A program made the position numbers and the translations under genes. A stretch of DNA of 64,000 nt from Tritrichomonas musculus (Eukaryota > Parabasalia > Tritrichomonadida > Tritrichomonadidae): positions 248,001-312,000 of the forward strand of contig JAPFFF010000064.1 of assembly GCA_039105265.1 (NCBI GenBank), given 5' to 3'. The notes under the pieces are model-generated. The model saw nothing but the letters and a program-made list of their open reading frames with translations. It was not told the origin of the DNA and did no database searches. Positions 1 through 10,716 of the stretch are shown one piece after another. Position 1 is the first letter of the stretch, and each line of letters starts with the position of its first letter.

Positions 1-2
1 AA

Positions 3-3000
3 ATCAAGTTTGAAAAAGATAATGTTTTCCAAAGTATTATACAATTGAGCAGTTTCAAGGGAACGGATCATATATCAAATATATTGACAAATCGTCTTCT
101 TAAAATAAATAATAAGTCAAATGGTATTTCGAATGAAGACTTTAATAATATTGAATCAATGCTTAATGCGCAATTACTATACAAACTGCATCATAATAAA
201 AATGTACTTAAAAAGATTGATTCATTAAATAATATTTTCAATGACTTAGAAAAAAGGAATCCAGTTAAAGAATTAGTTATTGAATGGATCGAATCAAAAA
301 CAAATCAATTTTTCGATCTTAAATTACCAATGTTTAAGCCAAAAGATCTTCTATTTTTATTCATTGAAAATATTGATAAAGAATTTATCAATCCAGGTCC
401 ATTTACTAGAGAAATGGATTATGAAAGCCAGATTAAAGTCATTGAAATACTATCTTCTAATGGTGGATTGAATTTCACAAGTGCAAAAGAATATTCGAAT
501 ATGATCATTCAAAAATTGCATAAAGATTTCATCCCCAAAAATCACCGTCCTTTGATTTCAAAAGAAACGACTGAAATAATAAATATAATTGCAGAAAAAA
601 TAGATTTATTAAAGAATTCTAAATATAAGTTTACATTTAATGATAAAGGATTCATGGATAAGGAATGGATGAAAGATGATTCTTTCATTAAAAATTATCC
701 TTCACTAGTTTATTGGATGGTAAAGAATCCAAGGCTTACTTCCCATCTTCAAAATTACTTCTCAAGTAATGCATTTTCAGAAGATAAACTTCCATTCAAA
801 CTTTTTGCTTTAAGATTAAAATCATCTTTAAGTTGCATCAAATTTGAATGTCAAGCAAATACAAAAACAGCTCGTTATCTTCAAAAGACTATTAATGAAA
901 CTTTTAAAGACAAAATCAGAAACAAGATTCAGAAATTTGAATCATTTAATTCAAAATGGATTAATGTTCTTCTTCCTTCAGTTCCATTTGAATTGTCAAA
1001 CCCAGATTATCATATGTTTTATCAATTTTTTATTAATATGTCAGAAGATGATACTATTTTGGAAGAAGTAATTCAAGATAAAAAAGAAAAGGCTATTAAC
1101 ACCTTTGTTAAAAATGTATGCAATCTTGTTTTTGAGGATAAAAATGACTTCAAAATAACTCCTGAAATTGAACAAGATAATAAATTAGATTGCATTTTTT
1201 CATTCATCAAAAATCCCAACGAATTTATAAGTTGTTCAATTCAGTCAGAAATTAATTGTCTTTTTCAAAAAATTATTGATTTACCTGACTATAAAAACTT
1301 AATAGAGCATATCTCAAAAATGAAAAAAGAAGTCGATAAAAGAGTAAACTTGTTTAAGATTTCTATCAAAGAAGAATTAAGTTCTCGGAATAAAATTTAT
1401 GAAGAAGAAGCACAACAAAAGAAAAATCAAAAAATAAAAGAAAATAAAAAAATGTTTCTTAATTACATGAAAGATTATACAAAAAGTTTCAATATTCTTA
1501 TAAACGAACAAAACAATATGAAATTCAAAACATTACAAAAACATTTTTATGATGTACAAGAGAATAAAAGCAAGTTACCTAAAATGTTTGAGGAAAACGG
1601 ACAAATTCTTTCATTAATTAAATTCAATTATCATAAGAATAAAGGCAAGAAGCATTCAATTAAGATTAATATTGAAATGAATAATAAGAAAAAAACAGAA
1701 AAAGTTTCTTTGAATTCAAATCAAGATTATTACTTTTATTCATGGCAAATTGATGAAAATAAAAAGCAATCAATTCAAAACGCACTTCCTAATTTTGATT
1801 TAACTTGGGAGCCAATTAATTTAATTCCTCTATCCAAAACATTTAACATAAATACTTACTGTGAATCTAATGTTGAAAAATTTGCGGTCAAGAAATCATC
1901 AATACATTTTGATGATGGATATAGTCAAGATCATTTTTACTGGATTATTGATAACGTCTCAACAAAAGTGATCGAATCAGTCCAAAAACTTGATGAAAAT
2001 CTTCGAAGTAATATTATTAATAAAACAACATTTGAAACAATAGATGAAAGCATATGGCAAATAAATAATTTGATAAAAAGTTTTTCAGTAAAATTTGAAG
2101 ATGGTTCCCGAAGTAAAACAATTGATGATAAATTAGATTCAATGAATGAATACTTTAGTGAATTATATAAATATTTAATAATAATCAATAAAGAATTAGA
2201 AAAATCAATAAAAACATTATGGACAGCTTCATACCAAAATAGTACAAGTATCGTTAAAGCTTTCGGTACAAAAAGGCAGTTCAAATTACCTCTTTCAAAT
2301 GAAAATGACAATAAAAAACGATTCACAAAGCAATTATTCAAAAATATTAAAAAAGATTGTCTATTTTCTAATCCTATTTTGAGTGCCGATAATGGATCAA
2401 TTGCATGCTGTTTTAAGTCAATAAATTGTTTCATTGGTCCTATAATCCCATCACTTTATAATTCTAAGAAAGTCAGAGTTAATTTCTTATCATTTATTGA
2501 AGAAGATTTTTCAATAGATATTAAAATCGAGGATAAAGAAAAGAGTGATAAGTATGAATATTTGTTCTCATCAAAGCGTAACTTTTCGAATTCTGAAATG
2601 GTTCAAATATTTGTTTCATTGCCCGAAGAAAGTGTAACTATTGATACAAAGATTCATTTCACATCCAAAAAACTCAAAGACTTTATTCTTCCTTGTACAT
2701 TCACATTTCAAATGTTACCTTTGTCATTTTTGCTATCATGTAAAGATCACCAATTATCATGCAAGGACAATGGATTTTATCTTTGCACAAATCAATTAAT
2801 TTCATCATCGAAGCTGAAATTTACAATTCATAACTACTACTTGAAAGAAAAAATGAATTATAAATACCAGTTATTGAGTCTTTCCCAAAATGCATCTCCA
2901 GAACCAAAAATAAATATCCAAGTTGATGACGAAATTGAAATTGAAGTTCCTAAAACAGATAACGTTCAAAGACTTCATGCTGAATTAAAATTGAAATTTA

Positions 3001-6000
3001 CAGATCAATTTTCAACATCTATTTTTATTGATTCATTAATTATGCCATTCGATTATTCTTTTGAAGTTTATGAACCTCAAATAAGAAGATATGGTAAAAA
3101 TGCAAAAATATATTATTCAAGTCAATATTTCCAACGAGAAATCAAATTGCATTGCAGAATATATGGTCCAAGTTTCTTTGAGAATTTCGAAGGTACTATA
3201 TCAGAAAATTTACCAAAAGAATTATATATTAAAGATATATTAAATTTGAGTAAGAAGTTTACAATAAATGAAAACAAAGAATTTGATGTAATTTTGTACC
3301 CATATCAAAATTCAAATTATATTAGCCACAATTGGTGTCAATCATTCAATATTACAATAAATATACATGGTATTGAAAAATCAATTTCTTTGACATTTAT
3401 TGAAATTAATGATCAAATAATGAAGTATAATAAATTAAATGTCGAATTTATTAATAAATATCCGACATTTGGATACAATTTTCCTCAAAATAAATGGGAC
3501 AGAATAGAACCAAATACAAGTGCAATTGGATATTGCATTCTCGTTTCACCATTTTCCTATACATTGTTCAACCAAGTTTCTATCTCACATAATTATGATT
3601 GCGAAGTTAAGAATTCATCAAACAATAAATTTATTTCTATCAATTCTAAAGGGGAATTGTTTTTAAATAATTCATTTATATCAACACCAAATACAAAGAA
3701 TAAAGGAAGAATAAGTTTTAACGAGAGTTGGTATGATTATTCAAAGTCTCCTTATTATTATTCGATTTATGGTATATCAGAGAATAGTTGGTATCCAGTA
3801 TATAATATTTATCCAGAAATCAAATTTGAAGAATTAGAATTTAAAGATGAAAATATTGAAAAAGCACAATCTAATATAAATGAATATGAAAAAACACAAT
3901 ATGGTTTCTTTGGTTGGCGTAAAAAATTTAGTAGAACCAATTTCCGTCAGTTTCATATACTTTTACTTTTTGGAAGTGTAATTAAAAATATCAAAAACAT
4001 AATTCAATATCTGCCTAATGATGTGAAAACTCAATTTGATTCAATAATCGCAGCAGCAGAAACAATTAGTGTTGATGATCCAAAAATGATTATTCTATCA
4101 AACAATGCTATTGTATTATTTAGAAAAGTTTTTTATGAAAGATTTCAACAGATCAAAAAAGATAATTTCATTTTATCAAAATGTCCATTGTCTAAAGAAG
4201 ATATTGAATTTTATATCAATGAATCATATGATATATATTGTTCTGTTGATCAATATGCAACTGATTATGACATTCGTTTACCAGAATATATAAAATTCCA
4301 AAAACTTAAAGAAGATTTAGAAGAACTCAAAAAAGATCAATTTGTAGAATACACAGAAAAGAATGAAGCGTATTTGATTAGCTCACAAGAAGGATATATT
4401 CCTGTCCCAAAGAATAGAAATGAAGAGCCTAAATATGTATCAAATACAAATTCTATTACAAACTCCATGAATGATATGTCCAAAATAAAAATCCAATTGC
4501 CAAAAATAACATACGTTGAAGAAGAATCTTTCCTAACTATTGAGAAATTAAGAGATTTTTATAATTCATATATCAAAGGAATTCGTCTTCTCCCAATTTT
4601 TGTGATTATAATGAAATCAAAGAATGATCCAAAAATGGAAGAAGAAGCAATTCAATATTTCGAAAAATTATGTCAGATATTTTTGAATCTTCCAGAAAAA
4701 GATTATTCATTTATTTCATCAGTCACGAATCTATTTAATGAATCTTTTGTATCAATGATCGGTAAGTTCAAACAAGCTGGAGTTATATTTGATAGAGCAT
4801 TTCTGAATAAATGTGTTATTCCTAACGAACAATATCAAAGCTTTATAGAAATTCCAGAAAAAGACATGATAACATCAATCCCACCTGAGAAATGGTTGAT
4901 TAAAAAAGATAGCTTATCAGATGATATATCATTCGATGTTGTTGTTAATCCCAATGAAGTTGATGATAATATTGATATTATTATGGCTGGAGATCTTAAT
5001 AATGATCCTAGTAAAAATATAGAAAAACCCAATCAGAATCTTGAATCCACAGAATTTAATGAAATTAATTTTGATGAAATGGTCAATGAAATAAAAGGAG
5101 AGATCTCACAAAATTTTGATCCAAATATTCCAACTGTAATAACTGAGAGTCAATTAAAGGATCAGAAAGCATCAGATGAAGATTCAGAGACTGTTTATAT
5201 AGTTTCTGATTCAAATATATTTCCAACTCCAATATCACAGGGACAAATGGATGGAATCTTCTCTTCATTTAATGAGAAAATGGGAATTGAAAGAGCAATA
5301 AATCGAATTAAACAAATGCAAAACAAAATTAAAAATGGAAATCCTATATTAAAAATTTATGAAAACAAGCCACATGTAATAAAGAACAAAGATTTCCTTG
5401 ATACTAAAAAAGAACATTTCCCAATTATTAAATTAATGCAGAATGGATTGTATTTGGCTAATAAATTCTTTATAGCAGCATCGGAAGTTGATATCCCATG
5501 TTCAGAATTTTGTGCAAATATTCTTATTGACTGTAGCTCATTTATTAGTGACATAAATAAAATTTTCAATATGATGATTATTTGTGCATTGACTCATGCA
5601 TTAGATTGTTTAGGAATCCCATATTCAGCAGCAGTTATAGCAGATCAGGAATTTAAATGCGTAATTAAAGAATTTGATGAAGATCATTCACCTAAATGCC
5701 TTCAAAAAATTTGTGATTGTTTATTAATCAAAAGATTTAGAACAAAGTTAGCTAGTACAATCAAATTTGCAAATGAAGCAATGAAATATCCAAAAGATGA
5801 AAGGCCTTATCGTGCTATATTTGTTTTTTCTGATGGTCTTGATGAACAACTACTTCTTCCAAGTTCATGGTCAAAAAGTATTTTTACTAATGATTTGATT
5901 TCATATGGTTTCGTATTTATTGAATCTTTTAAGCAACAGGAAATTGAACTTAGTGATGAAAAAATAGCTTTATTGGATGATGTCTGGAAGTCATTTGAAA

Positions 6001-9000
6001 ACAATGTTAATAATGGAAAATCCCAGCCATTTTTGAAGATTGCCTCAATTACAGCAGAAATAAATGATCAATTGACATATAAATTAGTAGATCTATTTAA
6101 GACAGTTATGAAAAGAAGGGTAGTTCCAATTGAAAGTCAAACAAAAATATATCAATATGAAAATCCAATACCAACAATGGAAAAACTAAATAATGTAAAC
6201 AGAATAAAAAGAGATTTAAAAGTTAATTTTCAAAAAATAAACGAGTTTTATGCTAAAACTACTCAAGTCTTGAAGAATAAAAAGTCGTCAATAGGGAAAT
6301 TGGATCAACGTGTTTATCAAAATATGTTAAATAAGATTTCCAAATGCGAATTAGATAAAAATATCAACAGAGATAATATTGTAAAAGACTTTATAATCAA
6401 TAGAATTAACATCGATCAAACATCATTAGAAACTGTATTCAAGCCTAACAAAGCTTCTCAATTAGTATTATCATCAACAGGTACAGAATTTGATATTATC
6501 GCTTTGGTTCTTAATTTAATAAATCCTGTTCCGAATCCAATGATTTATCTTGAACAAAAAGGTGGATATGTAAGGAATTATTCAGTTTCAGTAATTATTG
6601 ATCCCTCATATTCATGCTTCAATGACATATCTGGTCCACATTCACTGCAAACAATTAAAACAATTCTATCATCTTTAGCAACACTTGATATCCAATCATT
6701 TGATTTGATTATTGCTGGTGATCCAAATCCGAAAATCATTTGTTTTGATGTTGGAACTACAATCGCACTTTCACACAAATCATCTTTGTATGATTCGTTG
6801 TTTTCTGTTCTCCAAAAACCAATTAAAAAGCCAGATTTAGCATCAGCAATTAATACATCTTTTGATCTTGGAAGATTGAGATCCTCAGACACAACAAGTG
6901 TCCTTTTCGTGCTCACAAATGGAATGTATCAAAACAATGAAATAGATAGAATCATTAATAGCGTTAATATGTGCGTTCAAAGTGGAATAAATACAATTGG
7001 AATTGGTTTGGGTGTGTATCCAAAAGGAATAGAAAAACTATTTCCCCAAATCGTATTTTCTCCAAACCCATCAAATGTTATGAAAGCAATTGCATCTCTC
7101 TACAATAATAGAATTTCAATGTACAATAATAAGATGAATCCAATTAATCTTTCTCAACCAAATCCTGATGATTTGCTTTCAACTATCAAAATGCTTATTG
7201 AAAATGAAAAAACGCCAACATTTAAATCATTAAAAGAAGAGCTGAAAGAAATAACTCCTTATCTTGATGCTTTTGATGACATGTACAATCAAGAACAAGC
7301 AATTTATGATAAAGATAAAAATGAATATATTAATCCAACTGGTGCAAATACAGAAATGTATGTTAAAAATCTGTTTAAGACTCAAAAAATACTTATTGTT
7401 ATGTTGTGGGATTACACACTCAATCCAGAACATGAAGAAAAATTTGTTCACACTGAATATATTAAAAAACCATCCAAAGAAGGAATTGGTTGCATAAAAT
7501 CTGCTGTTGATTATTACGGAATATCTTTAACAATTGTACAAAATTATGAAGATGCAATTAAAGAATTATGTAAAGAAACAGCACAAGGTTGTGAATATTA
7601 TGCAGTATGGGTTTTTTGTGGTCCGCCAAATGAAATACTTCCTGAAAAAGATAAAGATCCTAATTATGTCGGTGAATTTAATAAGGTTTTAATTCAATTT
7701 TGGAAGAATGGAGGATCAATTGTTTTCTGGGCAGAAGGAGAACCATTAAATTATCAAGTTAATCTTTTCCTCGAGGAAGTTGAATTCGAAGATGAACCTG
7801 ATTTGAAAAATGGGAAAACGGATCTTCGTATTCATGGAGATCATAAAGGACAAAAGAATCTTTTGCCAGATCCATCTGGTTCTCTTCAAAAGAACGGTAC
7901 TTTTAACAGATCACCTAATGTATTCAAGCAGTGCCAAAGACCAATGCTTTCCAATAACATTGGCGTAATTTACGAAGGTATTTCTATTGGATATGCTCAT
8001 GGATCAATTAAGCCATTCAAACCATTTTCTAAAGATTCAGAAGGCGGTATTAGTGCATTATTCTATCCTGCAAATATTAGTAAAGGAACAGGTGATATCA
8101 TCATTGATTGTGGTTATACGAAATGTTTCACAAAAATGGATAAAGATGGAACTTTCAGATATGTTCAAAATATTGCAGGTTGGACTGCCAGACCTGAAGT
8201 GCATCGTATTATCGATAACATGGATCCCTCAGAATGGAGACCAAAAGTAGTTCAATACACTTTTCCAGAAGAAAAAGTCATTTGGAACAGATTCCAAGTT
8301 GAACCAGTTGATCCCAAGAATCTTAAAGCATTGTGGGCCATTGATTCATCTGAATCTGTTAGAAATGATGCTTTTTACCATACAGAATTGAGAAGAGTTG
8401 TTAATGAATATTACAAACAAGGAGATGAACTATACTTGTGGGACAATAAAGAGAGGCCGCTCTGCTCTAAGCAAGAATTGGATAGCTTTATTTCTAATAT
8501 GAATGGTTACACTGGAACAAAATCATCAAAAATAGCAGAAATTGCAAAAAGATCAAGTATCAGAGAACATTTGATTATTGTCACAGATGGAACTGTTGAT
8601 AATGGAGAAATAGATCTTTCAGATGAGTTAATGGCAAAAAATAATATTAGGTTTAAATTTGTTACAACTTTCATTATCCTTGATGCAAACCCACCTGATC
8701 TTTTGGAAATCAAACGGCAATATCCAAATGCTGATATTGAATCAATGAAATTGAAATGTGATCTTTCAGTCGGCGCGCCATATTCAAGAAGATGCCAAAG
8801 TACAACATATGTAATTAGAACTGCAAATAGTAGAGAGGAAATGGCAACATTGAGTTCACAAGATATCAATGTCCTCCAGAGCATTGATTCAATTTCATCA
8901 TATATGCAATTTGTTGAAAATTTCTCTTGTCTTGAAAGAGCTTTTCAAGCAGCAACTCTTGGTAAAGAGAAAAATGATGATTTGGTTTCGAAACTTGAAA

Positions 9001-9155
9001 GATTAAGAAAAAATATTGATGTTACTAATTTAAATAAGCAACAAAAATCAGATTTTATCAATAAATTTAATGTTTTGATGAGAATGGCGAATGGTGCTTT
9101 GCGTGGGTCATTCACGATACAAGAAATGGCAGCAGCCAAGAGAGGTGAAACTTAA
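3..9155 (+). CDS. giant multi-vWA-domain protein, 3' part
   Basis: The reading frame is open through the left edge, so the start lies outside the window; 3050 codons are visible before TAA at 9153. A first vWA-like fold lies near residues 1835-2000 (DCSS in place of the metal-site DxSxS, later FSDG). A second lies near 2190-2360 with a full metal site DPSYS. A third lies near 2775-2920 with DSSES and VTDGT. Between the second and third, about residues 2460-2590 look like a Rossmann or class-I amidotransferase-like fold (KILIVMLWDY, then AVWVFCGPPNE and GGSIVFWAEGE); no catalytic Cys-His pair is assigned. The first 1800 residues are low in recognisable motifs and rich in Lys and Asn. vWA proteins usually bind partners or build scaffolds, so an intracellular scaffold role is an inference. 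I know no named orthologue. Its 3' end is the source of three fragments further right. Confidence 0.8.
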   Translation: MKFEKDNVFQSIIQLSSFKGTDHISNILTNRLLKINNKSNGISNEDFNNIESMLNAQLLYKLHHNKNVLKKIDSLNNIFNDLEKRNPVKELVIEWIESKTNQFFDLKLPMFKPKDLLFLFIENIDKEFINPGPFTREMDYESQIKVIEILSSNGGLNFTSAKEYSNMIIQKLHKDFIPKNHRPLISKETTEIINIIAEKIDLLKNSKYKFTFNDKGFMDKEWMKDDSFIKNYPSLVYWMVKNPRLTSHLQNYFSSNAFSEDKLPFKLFALRLKSSLSCIKFECQANTKTARYLQKTINETFKDKIRNKIQKFESFNSKWINVLLPSVPFELSNPDYHMFYQFFINMSEDDTILEEVIQDKKEKAINTFVKNVCNLVFEDKNDFKITPEIEQDNKLDCIFSFIKNPNEFISCSIQSEINCLFQKIIDLPDYKNLIEHISKMKKEVDKRVNLFKISIKEELSSRNKIYEEEAQQKKNQKIKENKKMFLNYMKDYTKSFNILINEQNNMKFKTLQKHFYDVQENKSKLPKMFEENGQILSLIKFNYHKNKGKKHSIKINIEMNNKKKTEKVSLNSNQDYYFYSWQIDENKKQSIQNALPNFDLTWEPINLIPLSKTFNINTYCESNVEKFAVKKSSIHFDDGYSQDHFYWIIDNVSTKVIESVQKLDENLRSNIINKTTFETIDESIWQINNLIKSFSVKFEDGSRSKTIDDKLDSMNEYFSELYKYLIIINKELEKSIKTLWTASYQNSTSIVKAFGTKRQFKLPLSNENDNKKRFTKQLFKNIKKDCLFSNPILSADNGSIACCFKSINCFIGPIIPSLYNSKKVRVNFLSFIEEDFSIDIKIEDKEKSDKYEYLFSSKRNFSNSEMVQIFVSLPEESVTIDTKIHFTSKKLKDFILPCTFTFQMLPLSFLLSCKDHQLSCKDNGFYLCTNQLISSSKLKFTIHNYYLKEKMNYKYQLLSLSQNASPEPKINIQVDDEIEIEVPKTDNVQRLHAELKLKFTDQFSTSIFIDSLIMPFDYSFEVYEPQIRRYGKNAKIYYSSQYFQREIKLHCRIYGPSFFENFEGTISENLPKELYIKDILNLSKKFTINENKEFDVILYPYQNSNYISHNWCQSFNITINIHGIEKSISLTFIEINDQIMKYNKLNVEFINKYPTFGYNFPQNKWDRIEPNTSAIGYCILVSPFSYTLFNQVSISHNYDCEVKNSSNNKFISINSKGELFLNNSFISTPNTKNKGRISFNESWYDYSKSPYYYSIYGISENSWYPVYNIYPEIKFEELEFKDENIEKAQSNINEYEKTQYGFFGWRKKFSRTNFRQFHILLLFGSVIKNIKNIIQYLPNDVKTQFDSIIAAAETISVDDPKMIILSNNAIVLFRKVFYERFQQIKKDNFILSKCPLSKEDIEFYINESYDIYCSVDQYATDYDIRLPEYIKFQKLKEDLEELKKDQFVEYTEKNEAYLISSQEGYIPVPKNRNEEPKYVSNTNSITNSMNDMSKIKIQLPKITYVEEESFLTIEKLRDFYNSYIKGIRLLPIFVIIMKSKNDPKMEEEAIQYFEKLCQIFLNLPEKDYSFISSVTNLFNESFVSMIGKFKQAGVIFDRAFLNKCVIPNEQYQSFIEIPEKDMITSIPPEKWLIKKDSLSDDISFDVVVNPNEVDDNIDIIMAGDLNNDPSKNIEKPNQNLESTEFNEINFDEMVNEIKGEISQNFDPNIPTVITESQLKDQKASDEDSETVYIVSDSNIFPTPISQGQMDGIFSSFNEKMGIERAINRIKQMQNKIKNGNPILKIYENKPHVIKNKDFLDTKKEHFPIIKLMQNGLYLANKFFIAASEVDIPCSEFCANILIDCSSFISDINKIFNMMIICALTHALDCLGIPYSAAVIADQEFKCVIKEFDEDHSPKCLQKICDCLLIKRFRTKLASTIKFANEAMKYPKDERPYRAIFVFSDGLDEQLLLPSSWSKSIFTNDLISYGFVFIESFKQQEIELSDEKIALLDDVWKSFENNVNNGKSQPFLKIASITAEINDQLTYKLVDLFKTVMKRRVVPIESQTKIYQYENPIPTMEKLNNVNRIKRDLKVNFQKINEFYAKTTQVLKNKKSSIGKLDQRVYQNMLNKISKCELDKNINRDNIVKDFIINRINIDQTSLETVFKPNKASQLVLSSTGTEFDIIALVLNLINPVPNPMIYLEQKGGYVRNYSVSVIIDPSYSCFNDISGPHSLQTIKTILSSLATLDIQSFDLIIAGDPNPKIICFDVGTTIALSHKSSLYDSLFSVLQKPIKKPDLASAINTSFDLGRLRSSDTTSVLFVLTNGMYQNNEIDRIINSVNMCVQSGINTIGIGLGVYPKGIEKLFPQIVFSPNPSNVMKAIASLYNNRISMYNNKMNPINLSQPNPDDLLSTIKMLIENEKTPTFKSLKEELKEITPYLDAFDDMYNQEQAIYDKDKNEYINPTGANTEMYVKNLFKTQKILIVMLWDYTLNPEHEEKFVHTEYIKKPSKEGIGCIKSAVDYYGISLTIVQNYEDAIKELCKETAQGCEYYAVWVFCGPPNEILPEKDKDPNYVGEFNKVLIQFWKNGGSIVFWAEGEPLNYQVNLFLEEVEFEDEPDLKNGKTDLRIHGDHKGQKNLLPDPSGSLQKNGTFNRSPNVFKQCQRPMLSNNIGVIYEGISIGYAHGSIKPFKPFSKDSEGGISALFYPANISKGTGDIIIDCGYTKCFTKMDKDGTFRYVQNIAGWTARPEVHRIIDNMDPSEWRPKVVQYTFPEEKVIWNRFQVEPVDPKNLKALWAIDSSESVRNDAFYHTELRRVVNEYYKQGDELYLWDNKERPLCSKQELDSFISNMNGYTGTKSSKIAEIAKRSSIREHLIIVTDGTVDNGEIDLSDELMAKNNIRFKFVTTFIILDANPPDLLEIKRQYPNADIESMKLKCDLSVGAPYSRRCQSTTYVIRTANSREEMATLSSQDINVLQSIDSISSYMQFVENFSCLERAFQAATLGKEKNDDLVSKLERLRKNIDVTNLNKQQKSDFINKFNVLMRMANGALRGSFTIQEMAAAKRGET

Positions 9156-9753
9156 TAATTATTGTATTACTAAATATATTTACTAAAATATACTTATATA
9201 AATATAATTTTGAATTACATAAATTTAATTACAAAATATATATTTAAATATATATTTAGCAAAAAATGAAAAGCAACTCCAAAGGTATATATTAAAAATA
9301 CAAATTTGCATTTTTTAAACTTTTTCTGGTTCTGTGCTTTCTTCGATAGAATATCATATTTTTTTTTAATTATCATTTTTTAATCAGATTTCATTTTGAA
9401 TTAATTTTTTATCGACCTATATTCCTTGGTAGAGAATAGCTGTATCATGAACTTTATCTCATTTTTAAACATGAAATGATCTTTGCTTACTCTTTTAAAA
9501 AAATAAATGTGTTGATATGCTAATATTTTGCCATCAACATGTTTATAAAAAACTGCTTTAAATTTAAATTAATTAATAATCTTTTCTCTTCAAAAAAAAT
9601 CCACAAAGCATGACGAAATGTGAAATATTGTGGTGCTAAATTCGCCAATCAATGAATCTAGTGGGCCAAAAAGAAAACATAATATAGATGAAAGAAAAAG
9701 TTTTCAGAACTTTCAATCTTAGCACCTTTATTAAACACATAAATACCATGGAA
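9156..9753. other. AT-rich 3' flank of the giant vWA gene
   Basis: No supported gene. The stretch starts with the 3' flank of the vWA gene and is copied after the vWA fragments at 17604 and 26300 with few changes. The copy after 34322 follows it only for roughly the first 80 bp and then diverges. Confidence 0.6.
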
Positions 9754-10400
9754 TTAGTCATCAGAGTCCATAAAAAGGAAATAAATGAAAGCAACCAGTA
9801 TTTCTATCCAATTTTCAGGTTTGGTTTTCAAAGTTAAGCCAAAAATAAGGAAGCCGATTGTGAGTCCAAAAGAAGAAAATAGCTATGTAAATTTTGTGCT
9901 GATCAAATCAACTATTAAAGCACAAATAAGTATTGAATTTGCAGCAGCAATATTATAAATTCTTGATTGAGGATTGATACTAATATTAAGACCTTGATTC
10001 TTGATGCCTGTTGGAAAAGCATAGAAAATATCATGACAAAATAATAAAAAGAATGATTCCAATTAAAATTTTATAAACAACAAAAGCAAAAACATAAAAT
10101 TCAATTTGATATGAATTAGATTTTTTTCTTAAAATTACATGTGCCAAATATCAGAAAGTTTCCATAAAATCCTTCATATTTATTAGATAAAATCTGTGAT
10201 TCGTAGATAAAATTTATATCTAATAGTGTATTCACAATTTTTAGGTTATGATGAATATTCATTTATAAATGAAAATATTTTTCCCCTAAAGCAACACCAA
10301 GTAAGATAAAATACTTTTTGATCCAACAAATTCTTTTAATAATAAGCAACATAAAATCATCATCTTGTTGATAAAAGCAACATTAATGATTATGAACGAT
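9754..10400 (-). pseudogene. relic of a multi-pass membrane protein (unit 1)
   Basis: The minus strand carries hydrophobic coding sequence ending in a clear C-terminus (FLFMDSDD then TAA at 9754-9756). Upstream in the same frame lie IYNIAAANSILICALIVDL and GLTIGFLIFGLTL, two likely membrane segments, separated by an in-frame TAG (codon in TTTACATAGC). Further upstream, in other frames, lie more hydrophobic pieces, including YFILLGVALGEKYF. At least one frame change and the TAG make it a pseudogene. This copy also has a roughly 28-bp insertion near 10110 that the other two lack. Protein family not recognised. Confidence 0.5.
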
Positions 10401-10716
10401 CAAATGATAATGATGATTGCCTTGGAATTAGTTGTATGAAAACTGAACAATACATCGTTGATAACATCTCATTTTATGCATTATCTTAATCATTTTATAT
10501 TATAAAAACCAAAGAATCGAACAGAATTATTGCTCAATTTCTATATGTCATTACAATCGATTGATTCACAATATCAAAAGATCAGAAAACAAGAGACAAC
10601 ACGTTATGTTCATCGAAATAACAATAAATATATAAGATATAAAAATAAGAATATAAAAAGAAATAAAAAAAAAAAAAAAAAAAAATGAATTTTTTACTTA
10701 GTTAAGTAAATGAAGA

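Noticed and set aside
5807-6004. Minus-strand ORFs within the giant vWA gene
   Set aside because: Shadows; none has recognisable domains, and the plus frame is open throughout.
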